A stretch of DNA of 64,000 nucleotides from Halomonas cupida (GCF_900142755.1 NZ_FRCA01000002.1:248001-312000), one strand, 5' to 3'. Counted from the stretch's first letter, positions 36,167-45,544 are shown. Numbers and translations: made by a program. The notes: generated by a model not told the origin, from the letters alone.

Positions 36167-37459
36167 ATGCTCACCAGAGCCATCACAGCGTGGCAATCAC
36201 CACCATCAAGGCACCCGCTACAGCGGGTGCTGGCACTGACCTTCGCGACTCTGCTCGCTGCACCAGTCAGTGCCATGACCCTTGATGAGCGCGCCGAGCT
36301 GGATCTCAGTGACTATCGTGTCACGGATTCCGACGCCTCGTATGTAGACCTCGGTTCTCGCATCGAGGTACTGCGCCATACCGAGAACTCGATCCTGCTG
36401 CAGGAGCGTGACCAGTTGGCCAATGGCCCCAGCTGCCAGCAACTACTGGCGCTGGAGCCGATTACCACACGCCTGCGCATCCCCGGCTATTACCCCAGCC
36501 CGGAAGCCTGGGAGCTGGCATCCGAGCCACTGTTCCAGTTCGAGGACAGTGTCTCGATGCTGGCGGGTTCCTATGTAGCCACCGGCGACCAGTACTACGC
36601 GGAATGCCTGGTTTCCTTTCTCGACAGGTGGGCACAGCATGATGCACTGATGGACTTCCACTATGACCCTATCGAGCCTCAGGCCTGGTTTGCCACCGAA
36701 TCGATGATCTTTGCCGCCGGCATGGCCTACTCCCTGGTTCGCCCACAGATCGAGGCCTACACCGAGGAGCGCAAGCGCATCGAACAGTGGCTCAACGAAC
36801 TGGCGCATCGACATGTCGAGATTCCCGGCCAGGAAGGCAACAGCTGCTGCAACAACCACTTCTACCGTAGGGCACTGTACGCCAGCGTGATCGGTGTGCT
36901 GACCGAGGACAATGAACTGTTTCGCTTCGGTGTCAGCGCCATCCACTCGGCACTCTCGGACATGACGGAGGAAGGAGCCTTTCCGCTTGAGGTCGCCCGT
37001 GGCCGACGTGCTACCCATTACCAGAACTATGCCCTGCTCTACCTGATCACCAACATGCAGGTCATCGCCCGCCAGGGCTATCCGATCTTCGACCTCGAGG
37101 TCGATGGCAAGGACATCCATGACGCAGTGGATTTCGCCCTGCGCATCTTCAAGGATCCCGTTGCCCTCGGCGACATGGCACCGCTCGAGCAGTACACCGG
37201 ATTCCTCAAGGACAACCAGTACTTCTCGTGGATGGAGATCTACCAGCGTCGTTTCCCGGACGCCCGTATCGAGGAATTCCTCCAGCAGGTGCGGCCCATC
37301 TACAACCGCAGTGCCGGTGGCTATATCACCCTGTACTTCATGGATGAAGCCGCCCAGCAGCACATCGTGATCAACGACGAAAAGCGTGAAACCCAGGCCT
37401 TCAAGGGTCTGGAAGGCTCCGTGGACTCTTCCGGGCAGGACGCCAGTGCATCCGATTAA
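36167..37459 (+). CDS. AlgL-like (PL5) periplasmic polyuronate lyase
   Basis: A 430-residue protein with a signal peptide (LALTFATLLAAPVSAM) and an alpha/alpha-toroid lyase domain. The motif NNHFYRRALYASVIGVL matches the Asn-His catalytic region of PL5 alginate lyases, and RRATHYQNYALLYL matches the Arg/Tyr region. In alginate operons AlgL degrades misplaced periplasmic polymer. The ATG at 36167 follows GAGGAG. The protein is longer than P. aeruginosa AlgL (about 370), with an acidic, Ser-rich tail. Confidence 0.82.
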   Translation: MLTRAITAWQSPPSRHPLQRVLALTFATLLAAPVSAMTLDERAELDLSDYRVTDSDASYVDLGSRIEVLRHTENSILLQERDQLANGPSCQQLLALEPITTRLRIPGYYPSPEAWELASEPLFQFEDSVSMLAGSYVATGDQYYAECLVSFLDRWAQHDALMDFHYDPIEPQAWFATESMIFAAGMAYSLVRPQIEAYTEERKRIEQWLNELAHRHVEIPGQEGNSCCNNHFYRRALYASVIGVLTEDNELFRFGVSAIHSALSDMTEEGAFPLEVARGRRATHYQNYALLYLITNMQVIARQGYPIFDLEVDGKDIHDAVDFALRIFKDPVALGDMAPLEQYTGFLKDNQYFSWMEIYQRRFPDARIEEFLQQVRPIYNRSAGGYITLYFMDEAAQQHIVINDEKRETQAFKGLEGSVDSSGQDASASD

Positions 37460-37482
37460 TCCAGTTGACAAGCGAGGCTGAT

Positions 37483-40158
37483 GTGAACACCAGATTCCAG
37501 ACTTCCCTGCGACACCCCCTGTGCAGTCACCTGCACCACCGTCGACTGCCACTGACGACGTCGGTGGCCATGATGATGATGCTCACTGGCTGCGCTGCCC
37601 CCTCGACTCAACTCGCGGGTCCGGGTACAGCTCCCCTGCCCCCCCAGTACGAGGCCTGGTTCGACTACGAGCCGCCACTCAATCCCGACTGGGTTCAGAA
37701 GAACACCATCGAGGAAGCCCGCCAGATGGTCGAACAGGAGCAAACACCTCAGGCCATCGCCAAGCTCAAGGGGGTGGCCGATCAAGGCATTCCCCAGGCG
37801 TATTACGAACTGGCCAAGATCTACGACCAGGGGAAAGGTGTCGAGGTCGACAAACTCAAGGCCGAGGAGTATTACAGCGAAGCATTGCGTACGCCGTCCT
37901 GGATCCACGGACAGGCGGCGCTGAACCTTGCTCGCCTGTATACCGAGGACGACAGTGTCCCCAATCAGCCACTACTCGCCTGGTATCTGCTGCGCGATGC
38001 CCAGGAAAACCAGGTGGGCCGCGATGAAGGCGTCCGGCTGGCTCAGTTGCTGTCGCGTGGCGCGGAAGGTATCGAGGCCGATCCAGAGCAGGCGCGCCAG
38101 CTCTACCAACAGGCCGCCGAAGCCGGTAACCCCGATGCCATGAAGGCATTGGCCGAAGCCTGGCATGACGGCGGTTGGCTACCCAGCGATGCCACCCTTT
38201 CGCAGCAGTATGCCGAACAGTACGCAGGCGAGCTGCGCAAGCAGGCCAGTGCCGGCGATGTCAATGCGATGAAGAAGCTGGCTCGCCTCTACGCCGAGGA
38301 TGGCCTGATCAATGATCCGCAGCAGAGCGTCCACTGGATGACCCAGGCGGCTCAGGCCGGTGATACCTCGGCACTGTCTCAGGTCGGTCGCGATATGCTT
38401 GATGGACGCAGCCCGGAACGTGGCATCGAGCTACTGACCCAGGCCGCCGAAAATGGTGATGTCAGCGCCATGGAGCGCCTCGGCAAGGTTCTGCTGGAAG
38501 GCGACGGTATCGCTCCACGCCCACGAGAGGGTCAGCAGTGGCTGGAAGCCGCGATCGCCGAAGGCTCCGTCAACGCCACCACCACGCTAGGCCGAGCACT
38601 GCTGTCCGGCGAACACCAACCGGCCCAGCCCCACCGTGGCATTACACTGCTCGAAAGCGCCGCCCGCGAGAACGATGCCCTGGCCATGACCGAACTGGCC
38701 CGGGTCTACCTCGATGACGAGCTGGTACCCACCCAGCCTTTCATGGCCGCTGATTACCTCGAACGCGCCCATGAAATCGGCCACCCCTACGCCACCGAAC
38801 TGCTGGGACAGATCACCCTGGAAGGCCGAGGTGTTCCCGCCAATCCCGGCCGTGGTGAAGCGCTGCTGCGAGAAGCCATCGCCGCAGGCCAGACCGGTGC
38901 CATGCGTACTCTGGGCGAAGCCTATCTGCAGGAAGATGGCCCTCTCCCCTATCACCCCAGTGAAGCGGAAAAGCTGCTGACCGAAGCCGCCAATGCCGGT
39001 GATACCACCGCACAGACCCGGCTCGGTGAAGCCATGCTGGCCGGCCAGTTCGGAGCGGCTCAGCCCGAACGTGGCCAGCAACTGCTGGAGGAAGCGGCAA
39101 ATGCTGGCGATGCCTATGCGATGGTCGTGCTGGGCCGTGCCTATCGCGAAGGAACCGGTGTGCCCCGCGACCTCACCATGGCGACCGATTGGCTGCAGCG
39201 CGCCGAGCAGGCAGGCCACCCATCCGCCGCTGCCGAGCTTGGCCGGACCCAACGGGATCGCGGTCAAAGTGGTGACATCAACGCCTTGATCGCTTCGGCT
39301 CGAGACGGCCACATCGCCTCAATGGCCGACCTTGGACGTGCCTATCTCAATGGCGAGGGCGTGCAACGCAACCCCGCCGAAGCCAGCCGCTGGCTGGAGC
39401 GCGCAGCACGCCAGGGGCACCCCGGTGCCGCCGCAGACCTGGGCCGAATGTATCTGGACGGTAATGGTCTCGCACGCGATGCCGCCCGTGGGGCCGAGTT
39501 CCTCAAGGTCGCCGTGGCCGGAGGCCATTCGGGCGCGCGTGCCGATCTGGGGCAGTTACTGCTGACCGGAAACGGTGTGGAAGCCGACCCCGAGCGCGGT
39601 AAGCGTCTGCTGGAGGAGGCCGCCGCGACCGGTAACGAGTTTGCCGCACAACGCCTTGGCGAAGCTTATCTCACGGGTGAAGGACTCTCCGCAGACCCAG
39701 AGCAGGCACGACATTGGCTGCAGCAGGCCAGTGATGCCGGCAGCCTCGCCGCTCAAGCGCAACTGGGTACGGCCTTGATTCGCGGGGATGAAGGCATTGC
39801 GCAGAATGCGGCCGAAGGCCAACGCCTGCTGACCGCAGCCGCCGAGCAGGGTAATGCCGGCGCCCAGGCCGCCCTGGGGCGCGAGTACCTGCGTGGCGAG
39901 AACATCGACCAGGATGTGCGCAAGGGGGCGGACTATCTGCTCGCCGCGGCACGTCAGGGACATTCCTCGGCACGGCTGGCGCTGGCCAAGGCCTGGTTGA
40001 CCGCCAACGGGCTGGAAAATGCCAACCGCGAACAGGCACTGCTGTGGCTGGATGAAGTCATGGACGGCGGCTCACAGCTGGCCTCCCAGACCCTCCACGA
40101 CCTGCTCTCTGATGAAGAGACTCTGTCGGCGATTCCCGCAACCATGGATGACAACTGA
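37483..40158 (+). CDS. Large Sel1-repeat lipoprotein, AlgK-like
   Basis: The protein has 891 residues from the GTG at 37483, which follows an AGCGAGG site. An N-terminal lipoprotein signal ends MMMMLTGCAAP. It then carries more than twenty Sel1/TPR-like repeats of about 36 residues (A...LG.AYL.GEGV..NP...WLE.AA..GH). In alginate systems AlgK is an outer-membrane lipoprotein of about 475 residues with Sel1-like repeats that joins the synthase complex to the AlgE porin. This protein is nearly twice as long. A matching beta-barrel porin is not present in the window. Confidence 0.8.
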   Translation: MNTRFQTSLRHPLCSHLHHRRLPLTTSVAMMMMLTGCAAPSTQLAGPGTAPLPPQYEAWFDYEPPLNPDWVQKNTIEEARQMVEQEQTPQAIAKLKGVADQGIPQAYYELAKIYDQGKGVEVDKLKAEEYYSEALRTPSWIHGQAALNLARLYTEDDSVPNQPLLAWYLLRDAQENQVGRDEGVRLAQLLSRGAEGIEADPEQARQLYQQAAEAGNPDAMKALAEAWHDGGWLPSDATLSQQYAEQYAGELRKQASAGDVNAMKKLARLYAEDGLINDPQQSVHWMTQAAQAGDTSALSQVGRDMLDGRSPERGIELLTQAAENGDVSAMERLGKVLLEGDGIAPRPREGQQWLEAAIAEGSVNATTTLGRALLSGEHQPAQPHRGITLLESAARENDALAMTELARVYLDDELVPTQPFMAADYLERAHEIGHPYATELLGQITLEGRGVPANPGRGEALLREAIAAGQTGAMRTLGEAYLQEDGPLPYHPSEAEKLLTEAANAGDTTAQTRLGEAMLAGQFGAAQPERGQQLLEEAANAGDAYAMVVLGRAYREGTGVPRDLTMATDWLQRAEQAGHPSAAAELGRTQRDRGQSGDINALIASARDGHIASMADLGRAYLNGEGVQRNPAEASRWLERAARQGHPGAAADLGRMYLDGNGLARDAARGAEFLKVAVAGGHSGARADLGQLLLTGNGVEADPERGKRLLEEAAATGNEFAAQRLGEAYLTGEGLSADPEQARHWLQQASDAGSLAAQAQLGTALIRGDEGIAQNAAEGQRLLTAAAEQGNAGAQAALGREYLRGENIDQDVRKGADYLLAAARQGHSSARLALAKAWLTANGLENANREQALLWLDEVMDGGSQLASQTLHDLLSDEETLSAIPATMDDN

Positions 40159-40173
40159 CGCATCACCGGGACC

Positions 40174-40205
40174 GGGCCAGCTGATCGAAGCAGGTCGGCT
40201 GGCCC
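40174..40205. terminator. Hairpin between convergent algK-like and acetyltransferase genes
   Basis: GGGCCAGC / GGCTGGCCC arms enclose a 15-base loop in the 50-bp gap between convergent genes. There is no T run, so a terminator role is tentative. Confidence 0.5.
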
Positions 40206-40208
40206 CTA

Positions 40209-40688
40209 TCAGCGCTCTATCACGGAAATGGGGATATCAAAATGCACGACATCCTCCCTTGTGCCCAGACCTGTATAGAGCGCTATTGCCGGCTCGTCGC
40301 CCAGGTCTGCCTGTACGAAAACCACGTAGGCCCCACGCGCTGCGGCGATCTCTCTGAGCGCCTGGATCAGGGCCGTCGCAATCCCCTTCCGTCGGTGTCC
40401 TGAGGCAACGGCAAGATCGTAGAGGTAGATTTCACTGCGTTCCTGCTCGAACTTGTGCAGCTCATAAGCCGCGAGTCCGCCCACGACCTCATCATCCTTC
40501 AAGGCAGCAAGCGCGATGAAGGTGTCGCCGCCGAGCAGCCGCCGGAGGTAGTCCGCCCGGGGCCTGGCACGACCATAGGTCTCCACCTCCTCGAATGCCT
40601 CGCCGAAGGTGCTCAACAGGGCATCCATCAATGTCAGATCGTCGGCTGTCAGCCTGTATATATGGTAGGGCCAGCAAGGCTGCATCAT
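40209..40688 (-). CDS. AAC(3)-I-family aminoglycoside N-acetyltransferase homologue
   Basis: A 159-residue GNAT protein with extended similarity to the AAC(3)-I enzymes: DYLRRLLGGDTFIALAA, LAAYELHKFEQERSEIYLYD, HRRKGIATALIQAL, and the C-terminal VQADLGDEPAIALYTGLGTRE. AAC(3)-I acetylates gentamicin-type aminoglycosides with acetyl-CoA. Here the gene is chromosomal with no integron or transposase next to it, so it may be a native relative with another substrate. It is convergent with the polymer operon. Confidence 0.85.
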   Translation of the reverse strand: MMQPCWPYHIYRLTADDLTLMDALLSTFGEAFEEVETYGRARPRADYLRRLLGGDTFIALAALKDDEVVGGLAAYELHKFEQERSEIYLYDLAVASGHRRKGIATALIQALREIAAARGAYVVFVQADLGDEPAIALYTGLGTREDVVHFDIPISVIER

Positions 40689-40989
40689 CTGGAATCCCCT
40701 CTACGAAGCTCGATACCAGCCCAGTATAGCCGGGGAGTTCCGGTCCCCCGGACAGTCAGCTACGACGTAGCTCTCGCGATACACACCAGGCCGGGTTCAA
40801 GGTGACAACAGAAACTCGAGTACTGTCTCCACGAACTCGACGGGGTACTCGATATTCGATAGATGTACAGCCGGCAACCGGCCCCCTCCACTGCTCACGC
40901 ACTCTCCAACATTCTTCCAAAGCCCAACAGACAACCGACAAGCAACTGACTAGACTGACCTTTCTCGTGTTTCTTCACCAGGGTCCACC
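40689..40989. other. Intergenic region with no recognised gene
   Basis: About 300 bp between divergent genes. A short GC-rich inverted pair (CCGGGG/CCCCGG, about 40730-40751) and presumably both promoters lie here. No coding sequence is convincing. Confidence 0.4.
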
Positions 40990-42012
40990 ATGTTTCCTAC
41001 CTTCAAGCGCGCGGCGCTTCCACTGGCGACTGCCGTCGCCGGCCTTGCTCTGACCACCACAGCAATCGCCCATGACGATAGCGACCCGATCCCGGTCAAG
41101 GTGTTCATCGCCAGCATGTTCGAGATCGGTGACAACACCGGTGACCGCGCCGGAGAGTTTCAGCGCTGGTACGAAAACTACTGGCAGAATGCCGAGCCGG
41201 TGGAAGTACGAGGCGCCACTCATGAACTCTACTGCAACGATGCCGGTGTCTGTGGCTCGGTACTTGGCATGGGCAAGGTCGCGTCATCGTCTTCGATGCA
41301 AGCGATTCTGCTCGACCCGCGTTATGACTTTTCCGATACCTGGTTCGTCCTCAGTGGTGTTGCCGGAACGCCCCCGTCTCAGGGCACCATCGGCATGGTC
41401 AGTTGGGCGACCTGGCTGGTCGACTATGATCTCGGTCATCGCTGGGCAGCGGAGGAAGGCAAGCCCGGAGAGCCCCTCTTTCAGCCGCGCGAAGGTTACG
41501 AGGACATTCGTGTCTACCAGCTCAACCCGCAACTGGTCGAGCGTGCCATGGCGTTGAGCGCGGATACACCATTGGAAGACTCCGAGTCTGCCCGGCAGTA
41601 CCGCCAACGCTATCCCGATGAGATGGCCCGCCGCACGCCCTTCGTCCGCACCGGAACCCACATGACCGGTGATACCTTCTTCCATGGGCCCGGCCTTTCC
41701 GCCGAAGCCCAGTACATGACCGAGCTGTATGGGGCCGATGACTACGTCATCACCGAGATGGAGGCCGCCGCCATTACCCAGGTCATCGATCGACTGCACG
41801 GCACCGAGCGCATCATGAGTCTGCGTGGCGCTGTCAATTTCGATCAGGGCAACCCCAACGAGACCACTCAGCAACACCTGGACCCAGCGCCGGGCAACAC
41901 TGCCGGGGGCTTCGCCGAAACCGTCGCCAACATCGAACTTGTCGGCTCTCGCGTCGTTGATGACATCGTCGATCACTGGGATCAGTGGCAGAACGGCGTC
42001 CCCACCGACTGA
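40990..42012 (+). CDS. Purine nucleoside permease (NUP family), exported
   Basis: A 340-residue protein with a signal peptide (LPLATAVAGLALTTTAIAHDD). The motifs VKVFIASMFEIGDNTGD, GVAGTPPSQGTIG and HGPGLSAEAQYMTELYGADDYVITEMEAAA are characteristic of the NUP family, named from fungal purine nucleoside permeases and related in fold to nucleoside phosphorylases. A periplasmic nucleoside-binding or phosphorylase-like role is possible. It is monocistronic or co-transcribed with the FMN dehydrogenase 133 bp downstream. Confidence 0.85.
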   Translation: MFPTFKRAALPLATAVAGLALTTTAIAHDDSDPIPVKVFIASMFEIGDNTGDRAGEFQRWYENYWQNAEPVEVRGATHELYCNDAGVCGSVLGMGKVASSSSMQAILLDPRYDFSDTWFVLSGVAGTPPSQGTIGMVSWATWLVDYDLGHRWAAEEGKPGEPLFQPREGYEDIRVYQLNPQLVERAMALSADTPLEDSESARQYRQRYPDEMARRTPFVRTGTHMTGDTFFHGPGLSAEAQYMTELYGADDYVITEMEAAAITQVIDRLHGTERIMSLRGAVNFDQGNPNETTQQHLDPAPGNTAGGFAETVANIELVGSRVVDDIVDHWDQWQNGVPTD

Positions 42013-42145
42013 CAGCACCTGGACAAGGACAGGTAGCTGGATAACGTTCTGACATCGTCTTGATGCCCTGCCCGCTGGAACCGCGACGCACCTGAGGCTT
42101 TCGGCCAGGGCGGGGCATTGCATCTTCTATACCTGTGGAGCCCCT

Positions 42146-43309
42146 ATGGTCATTACTTGCGTTGAAGATCTGCAGCGTCTGGCACGCCGTCGTGTTCCCC
42201 GGATGTTCTACGACTACGCCGACTCCGGCTCATGGACCGAAAGCACCTACCGAGCCAATAGCGCAGACCTCGCCAGCATCGGTCTGCGCCAGCGGGTCAT
42301 GGTGGATATGGACAACCGCAGCCTCGAATCCACCATGCTCGGTCAGAAGGTCAGCATGCCCGTGGCATTGGCGCCAACCGGGTTGACCGGGATGCAACAT
42401 GCCGATGGCGAGATTCTTGCCGCCCGGGCCGCGGCAAGGTTCGGCGTCCCCTTTACCCTCTCGACCATGAGCATCTGCTCCATCGAGGATATTGCCGAGC
42501 ACAGCCCGGAGCCTTTCTGGTTCCAGCTCTATGTGATGCGTGACCACGATTACATCAATCGCCTGATCGATCGAGCCAAGGCAGCAGAGTGCTCCGCGCT
42601 GGTACTGACCGCCGATCTGCAGATCATCGGCCAGCGCCACAAGGACGTGATCAATGGCCTCACCGTTCCACCCAGCCCCACCGTACGCAACATCCTGGAC
42701 ATGGCGACCAAATGGCGCTGGTGCTACGGCATGCTCAAGACCAGGCGACGTACCTTCGGCAATGTCGCCGGGCACATTGGTGACGCCCATGACCTGGCAT
42801 CCCTGTCCCACTGGACGACCACCCAGTTCGACCCGAAACTCAGTTGGGACGACGTCAAGTGGATCAAGGATCGCTGGGGAGGCAAGCTGGTGATCAAGGG
42901 CATCATGGAGCCCGAAGATGCCGAAAAGGCGGTGGAAGCCGGTGCGGATGCGGTGATTGTATCCAATCATGGGGGGCGCCAGCTCGACGGCGCGGCTTCG
43001 TCGATCCAGGCACTACCGGATATCGTCGCTGCCGTCGGCAACCGTACAGAAGTGCATATGGATGGCGGTATCCGGTCAGGACAGGATGTCCTCAAGGCCG
43101 TGGCGCTTGGCGCTCAGGGTGTCTACATCGGACGTGCATTCCTCTACGGGCTCGGCGCCATGGGGGAGCAGGGAGTGACCGAATGCCTGAACATCATCCA
43201 CAAGGAACTGGACACCACCCTGGCGCTGTGTGGGCTGCGTGATATCCAGCAAGTGGATATCAACCTACTGCGTCCGGGAACCTATCCCACCCCCATCTAC
43301 GAGGCCTGA
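42146..43309 (+). CDS. lldD: FMN-dependent alpha-hydroxy acid dehydrogenase (LldD-like)
   Basis: A 387-residue TIM-barrel flavoenzyme. The start VEDLQRLARRRVPRMFYDYADSG-type region, ALAPTGLTGMQHADGE, and the catalytic VSNHGGRQLDGA (about residue 275) followed by DGGIRSGQDVLKA are all as in L-lactate dehydrogenases of the LldD type. It oxidises L-lactate or a related 2-hydroxy acid. No lactate permease or regulator is next to it, so the exact substrate is open. Confidence 0.9.
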   Translation: MVITCVEDLQRLARRRVPRMFYDYADSGSWTESTYRANSADLASIGLRQRVMVDMDNRSLESTMLGQKVSMPVALAPTGLTGMQHADGEILAARAAARFGVPFTLSTMSICSIEDIAEHSPEPFWFQLYVMRDHDYINRLIDRAKAAECSALVLTADLQIIGQRHKDVINGLTVPPSPTVRNILDMATKWRWCYGMLKTRRRTFGNVAGHIGDAHDLASLSHWTTTQFDPKLSWDDVKWIKDRWGGKLVIKGIMEPEDAEKAVEAGADAVIVSNHGGRQLDGAASSIQALPDIVAAVGNRTEVHMDGGIRSGQDVLKAVALGAQGVYIGRAFLYGLGAMGEQGVTECLNIIHKELDTTLALCGLRDIQQVDINLLRPGTYPTPIYEA

Positions 43310-43337
43310 CATCGACAGGCATCACACCAGTGGTCAT

Positions 43338-43390
43338 CACAACCAACAGGGCTGACGCAGTCTGTATGAGCGGCAGCCCTGTTGGTTGTG
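43338..43390. terminator. Perfect 17-bp inverted repeat between convergent genes
   Basis: CACAACCAACAGGGCTG (43338-43354) and its exact reverse complement (43374-43390) flank a 19-base loop, in the gap between two convergent genes. It probably terminates transcripts from one or both sides, though a clear T run is missing. Confidence 0.7.
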
Positions 43391-43434
43391 AACAGCGTAT
43401 CAACGCGCGACTCCTCACTCGGGTAAAGAAACCT

Positions 43435-44496
43435 CTATACCAGGTTTCGCTCGATCATCTGCACGAACATGTCCTCCATCGATTCCTGCATGGGCCGATA
43501 ATGGAGCCCCAGGTCACGTCTGCTACGGGTATTGTCGGCCCGCCAGGGATGCCCGACATTTCGCGCCACAAAACGGCGTGACACGCCGGTCATCATTGGC
43601 ACGAACAGCATCGCCAGCCAGCGCGGCAAGACGCGCGGAGGAAGCGGATATGTCCTGCCGAAACGCTCGCGCAGCACTCGGCCCATCTCGTAGAGATCAG
43701 TATCGTGACCACTGACGATGTAGCGCCCGCCACCACCTGGCAGACAGGCTGCCGCGACATGCGCCAGCGCCAGGTCGCGCACATCGACCACTCCGATGGA
43801 AAACCGTGGCGCTCCGAATCTGGAAGTCCCATCCGCGAGTTGACGGACGATCCTGAAACTCTCCGATGTGGGGTTGGCATTCAATGACGGACCGATCACC
43901 AACGAAGGGTTGATCACTGCCAGTTGCCATTGCGACTGCTGCCCAGCGATCTGCCAGGCCTCGCGCTCGGCAACGACCTTGGACCAGGAGTAGGGCTGGT
44001 AATCCAGTGAGGCCGTAGTGTTCCAGATATCCTCGTTGAGCCTGCCACCCGACGCATCTCGACACTCGATGGCATCGGTATAGATGGCCGCACAGGAACT
44101 GGTCAGCACCACACGCTGTACTTCCGGCGTCCGCGTGGCCTGTTCGAGAACATTGCGCGTGCCCATCAGCGCCGGCTCGATCAACTCACGCTGGGGATCG
44201 TCGACCTCGGTGATGAAGGGTGACGCCGTGTGAATCACCACACTACACCCCGCCATGGCCTCGGCCCAGCAGTCGGGATTCAGCAGGTCTGTCTGAAACA
44301 GCACCAGGTGGCCTGGGCTATTGGCCGCAATATCGCGCAGATGCCCAACCTTTTCCTCGTTGTCCGGATCCCGCACAGCGGCGTGCACGCTATGGCCGGC
44401 ATCAAGCAGTTCCTTGACGATCCAGCCTGCAACATAACCGGTAGCTCCAGTCACCAGCACCGGACCATTACTGTCCCGGCTGTCTGTCATTGCCAT
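43435..44496 (-). CDS. NAD(P)-dependent extended SDR (dihydroflavonol-reductase-like)
   Basis: A 353-residue protein from the ATG at 44496, which follows an AAGGAG site; 65 further open codons upstream lack support. The Rossmann motif VTGATGYVAGWIVKELL, the VIHTASPF strand, and the catalytic Tyr-Lys in YQPYSWSKVVAE place it with extended short-chain reductases of the dihydroflavonol/aldehyde reductase type. The carbonyl substrate is unknown. It faces the LysR/aldo-keto reductase pair. Confidence 0.88.
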   Translation of the reverse strand: MAMTDSRDSNGPVLVTGATGYVAGWIVKELLDAGHSVHAAVRDPDNEEKVGHLRDIAANSPGHLVLFQTDLLNPDCWAEAMAGCSVVIHTASPFITEVDDPQRELIEPALMGTRNVLEQATRTPEVQRVVLTSSCAAIYTDAIECRDASGGRLNEDIWNTTASLDYQPYSWSKVVAEREAWQIAGQQSQWQLAVINPSLVIGPSLNANPTSESFRIVRQLADGTSRFGAPRFSIGVVDVRDLALAHVAAACLPGGGGRYIVSGHDTDLYEMGRVLRERFGRTYPLPPRVLPRWLAMLFVPMMTGVSRRFVARNVGHPWRADNTRSRRDLGLHYRPMQESMEDMFVQMIERNLV

Positions 44497-44665
44497 CTGC
44501 CATCTCCTTCTACCATCTTCTTCAACCATCTTCTTCAACCATCTCCATTGCCCGAGCGGGGAAATCACCACATCCGACCAGGATAGACCATTCGCTACCC
44601 CAGGACTCTTGCCCTCATGGTTGTGGCTCCCCCTCTGCTTCCAGTTTCGTCCTCCCGTACAGACT

Positions 44666-45544
44666 TCACGAGTCGTCTGGCATGGCATCACGCACGGCCC
44701 GGATAAAGGCCCGAAGACGAGCGGATTCGCGCAGGTGTGGTGGATAGATCATGTGGATGACTCGCCCGTCATTCTCCTCACCTTCCAGCAACCTGACCAG
44801 GCGTCCATCAGCCAGTTCACGATCGACCAGATACTCCGCAACACGCACGATGCCTCGCCCTTCCAGCGCCAACTGCTTGAGCAGACGGTGATCATTGATG
44901 GCCATCGAGCCCGAGATATCCATCTCTCCATTCCTGAACGACCAACGATCATGGCCGACGAACCTCAGGCAATCGTGGTCGACCAGTTGATGCCGCTGCT
45001 CCGGCGTTCCCCTTCGGGCCAGGTACTCGGGGGCGGCACAACAGACGGTGGCATAATGCCAGAGTGGCAGCGCCACCATGTTCTGCGGTGGCGACAGCGT
45101 CGATCGAAAGGCCAGGTCGAAGCGATCCCGTCCCAGATCATGACTGGTGTAACTGACATCAAGATGTATCCTGAGCTGCGGGTGCTCACGCTGGAAGGCA
45201 TGGCAGACATCGAGCAGAAAGCGCTCGGCGAACAGCACCGGGGCCGTAATATGCAGCTCGCCGCAGAACCCCTCGCGGGAATGGGCCAGTTCCCGTTCCA
45301 GATCAACCAGACTGCCGCGAACCCCGGCCATGTGCCGATAGACCATCAAACCTTCCTCGGTCAGACGGACACTGCGCGTGGAGCGAATCAACAACGCCGT
45401 GCCCAGCTCCGCTTCCAGGCGTCGGATCTGTTCGGACAGATAGCCTCTAGAAACCTCGAGCGTTTCTGCTGCTCGAGAAAAACTCAGCGCCTCCGCCACC
45501 TCAATAAAGAGCATCAGACGCTCGGCCTTCTTGTGTTCACGCAC
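44666..45544 (-). CDS. LysR-family transcriptional regulator
   Basis: A 292-residue LysR protein: HTH FIEVAEALSFSRAAETLEVSRGYLSEQIRRLE, then an effector domain (LHITAPVLFAERFLLDVCHAFQ). It is divergent from the aldo-keto reductase gene with a 143-bp gap and likely controls it and its own expression. The inducer is unknown. Confidence 0.93.
   Translation of the reverse strand: MREHKKAERLMLFIEVAEALSFSRAAETLEVSRGYLSEQIRRLEAELGTALLIRSTRSVRLTEEGLMVYRHMAGVRGSLVDLERELAHSREGFCGELHITAPVLFAERFLLDVCHAFQREHPQLRIHLDVSYTSHDLGRDRFDLAFRSTLSPPQNMVALPLWHYATVCCAAPEYLARRGTPEQRHQLVDHDCLRFVGHDRWSFRNGEMDISGSMAINDHRLLKQLALEGRGIVRVAEYLVDRELADGRLVRLLEGEENDGRVIHMIYPPHLRESARLRAFIRAVRDAMPDDS

Noticed and set aside
30370..40158. 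A complete alginate operon
   Set aside because: The epimerase, acetylation genes, AlgX, AlgE porin and AlgA are missing, so calling it alginate biosynthesis is not supported.
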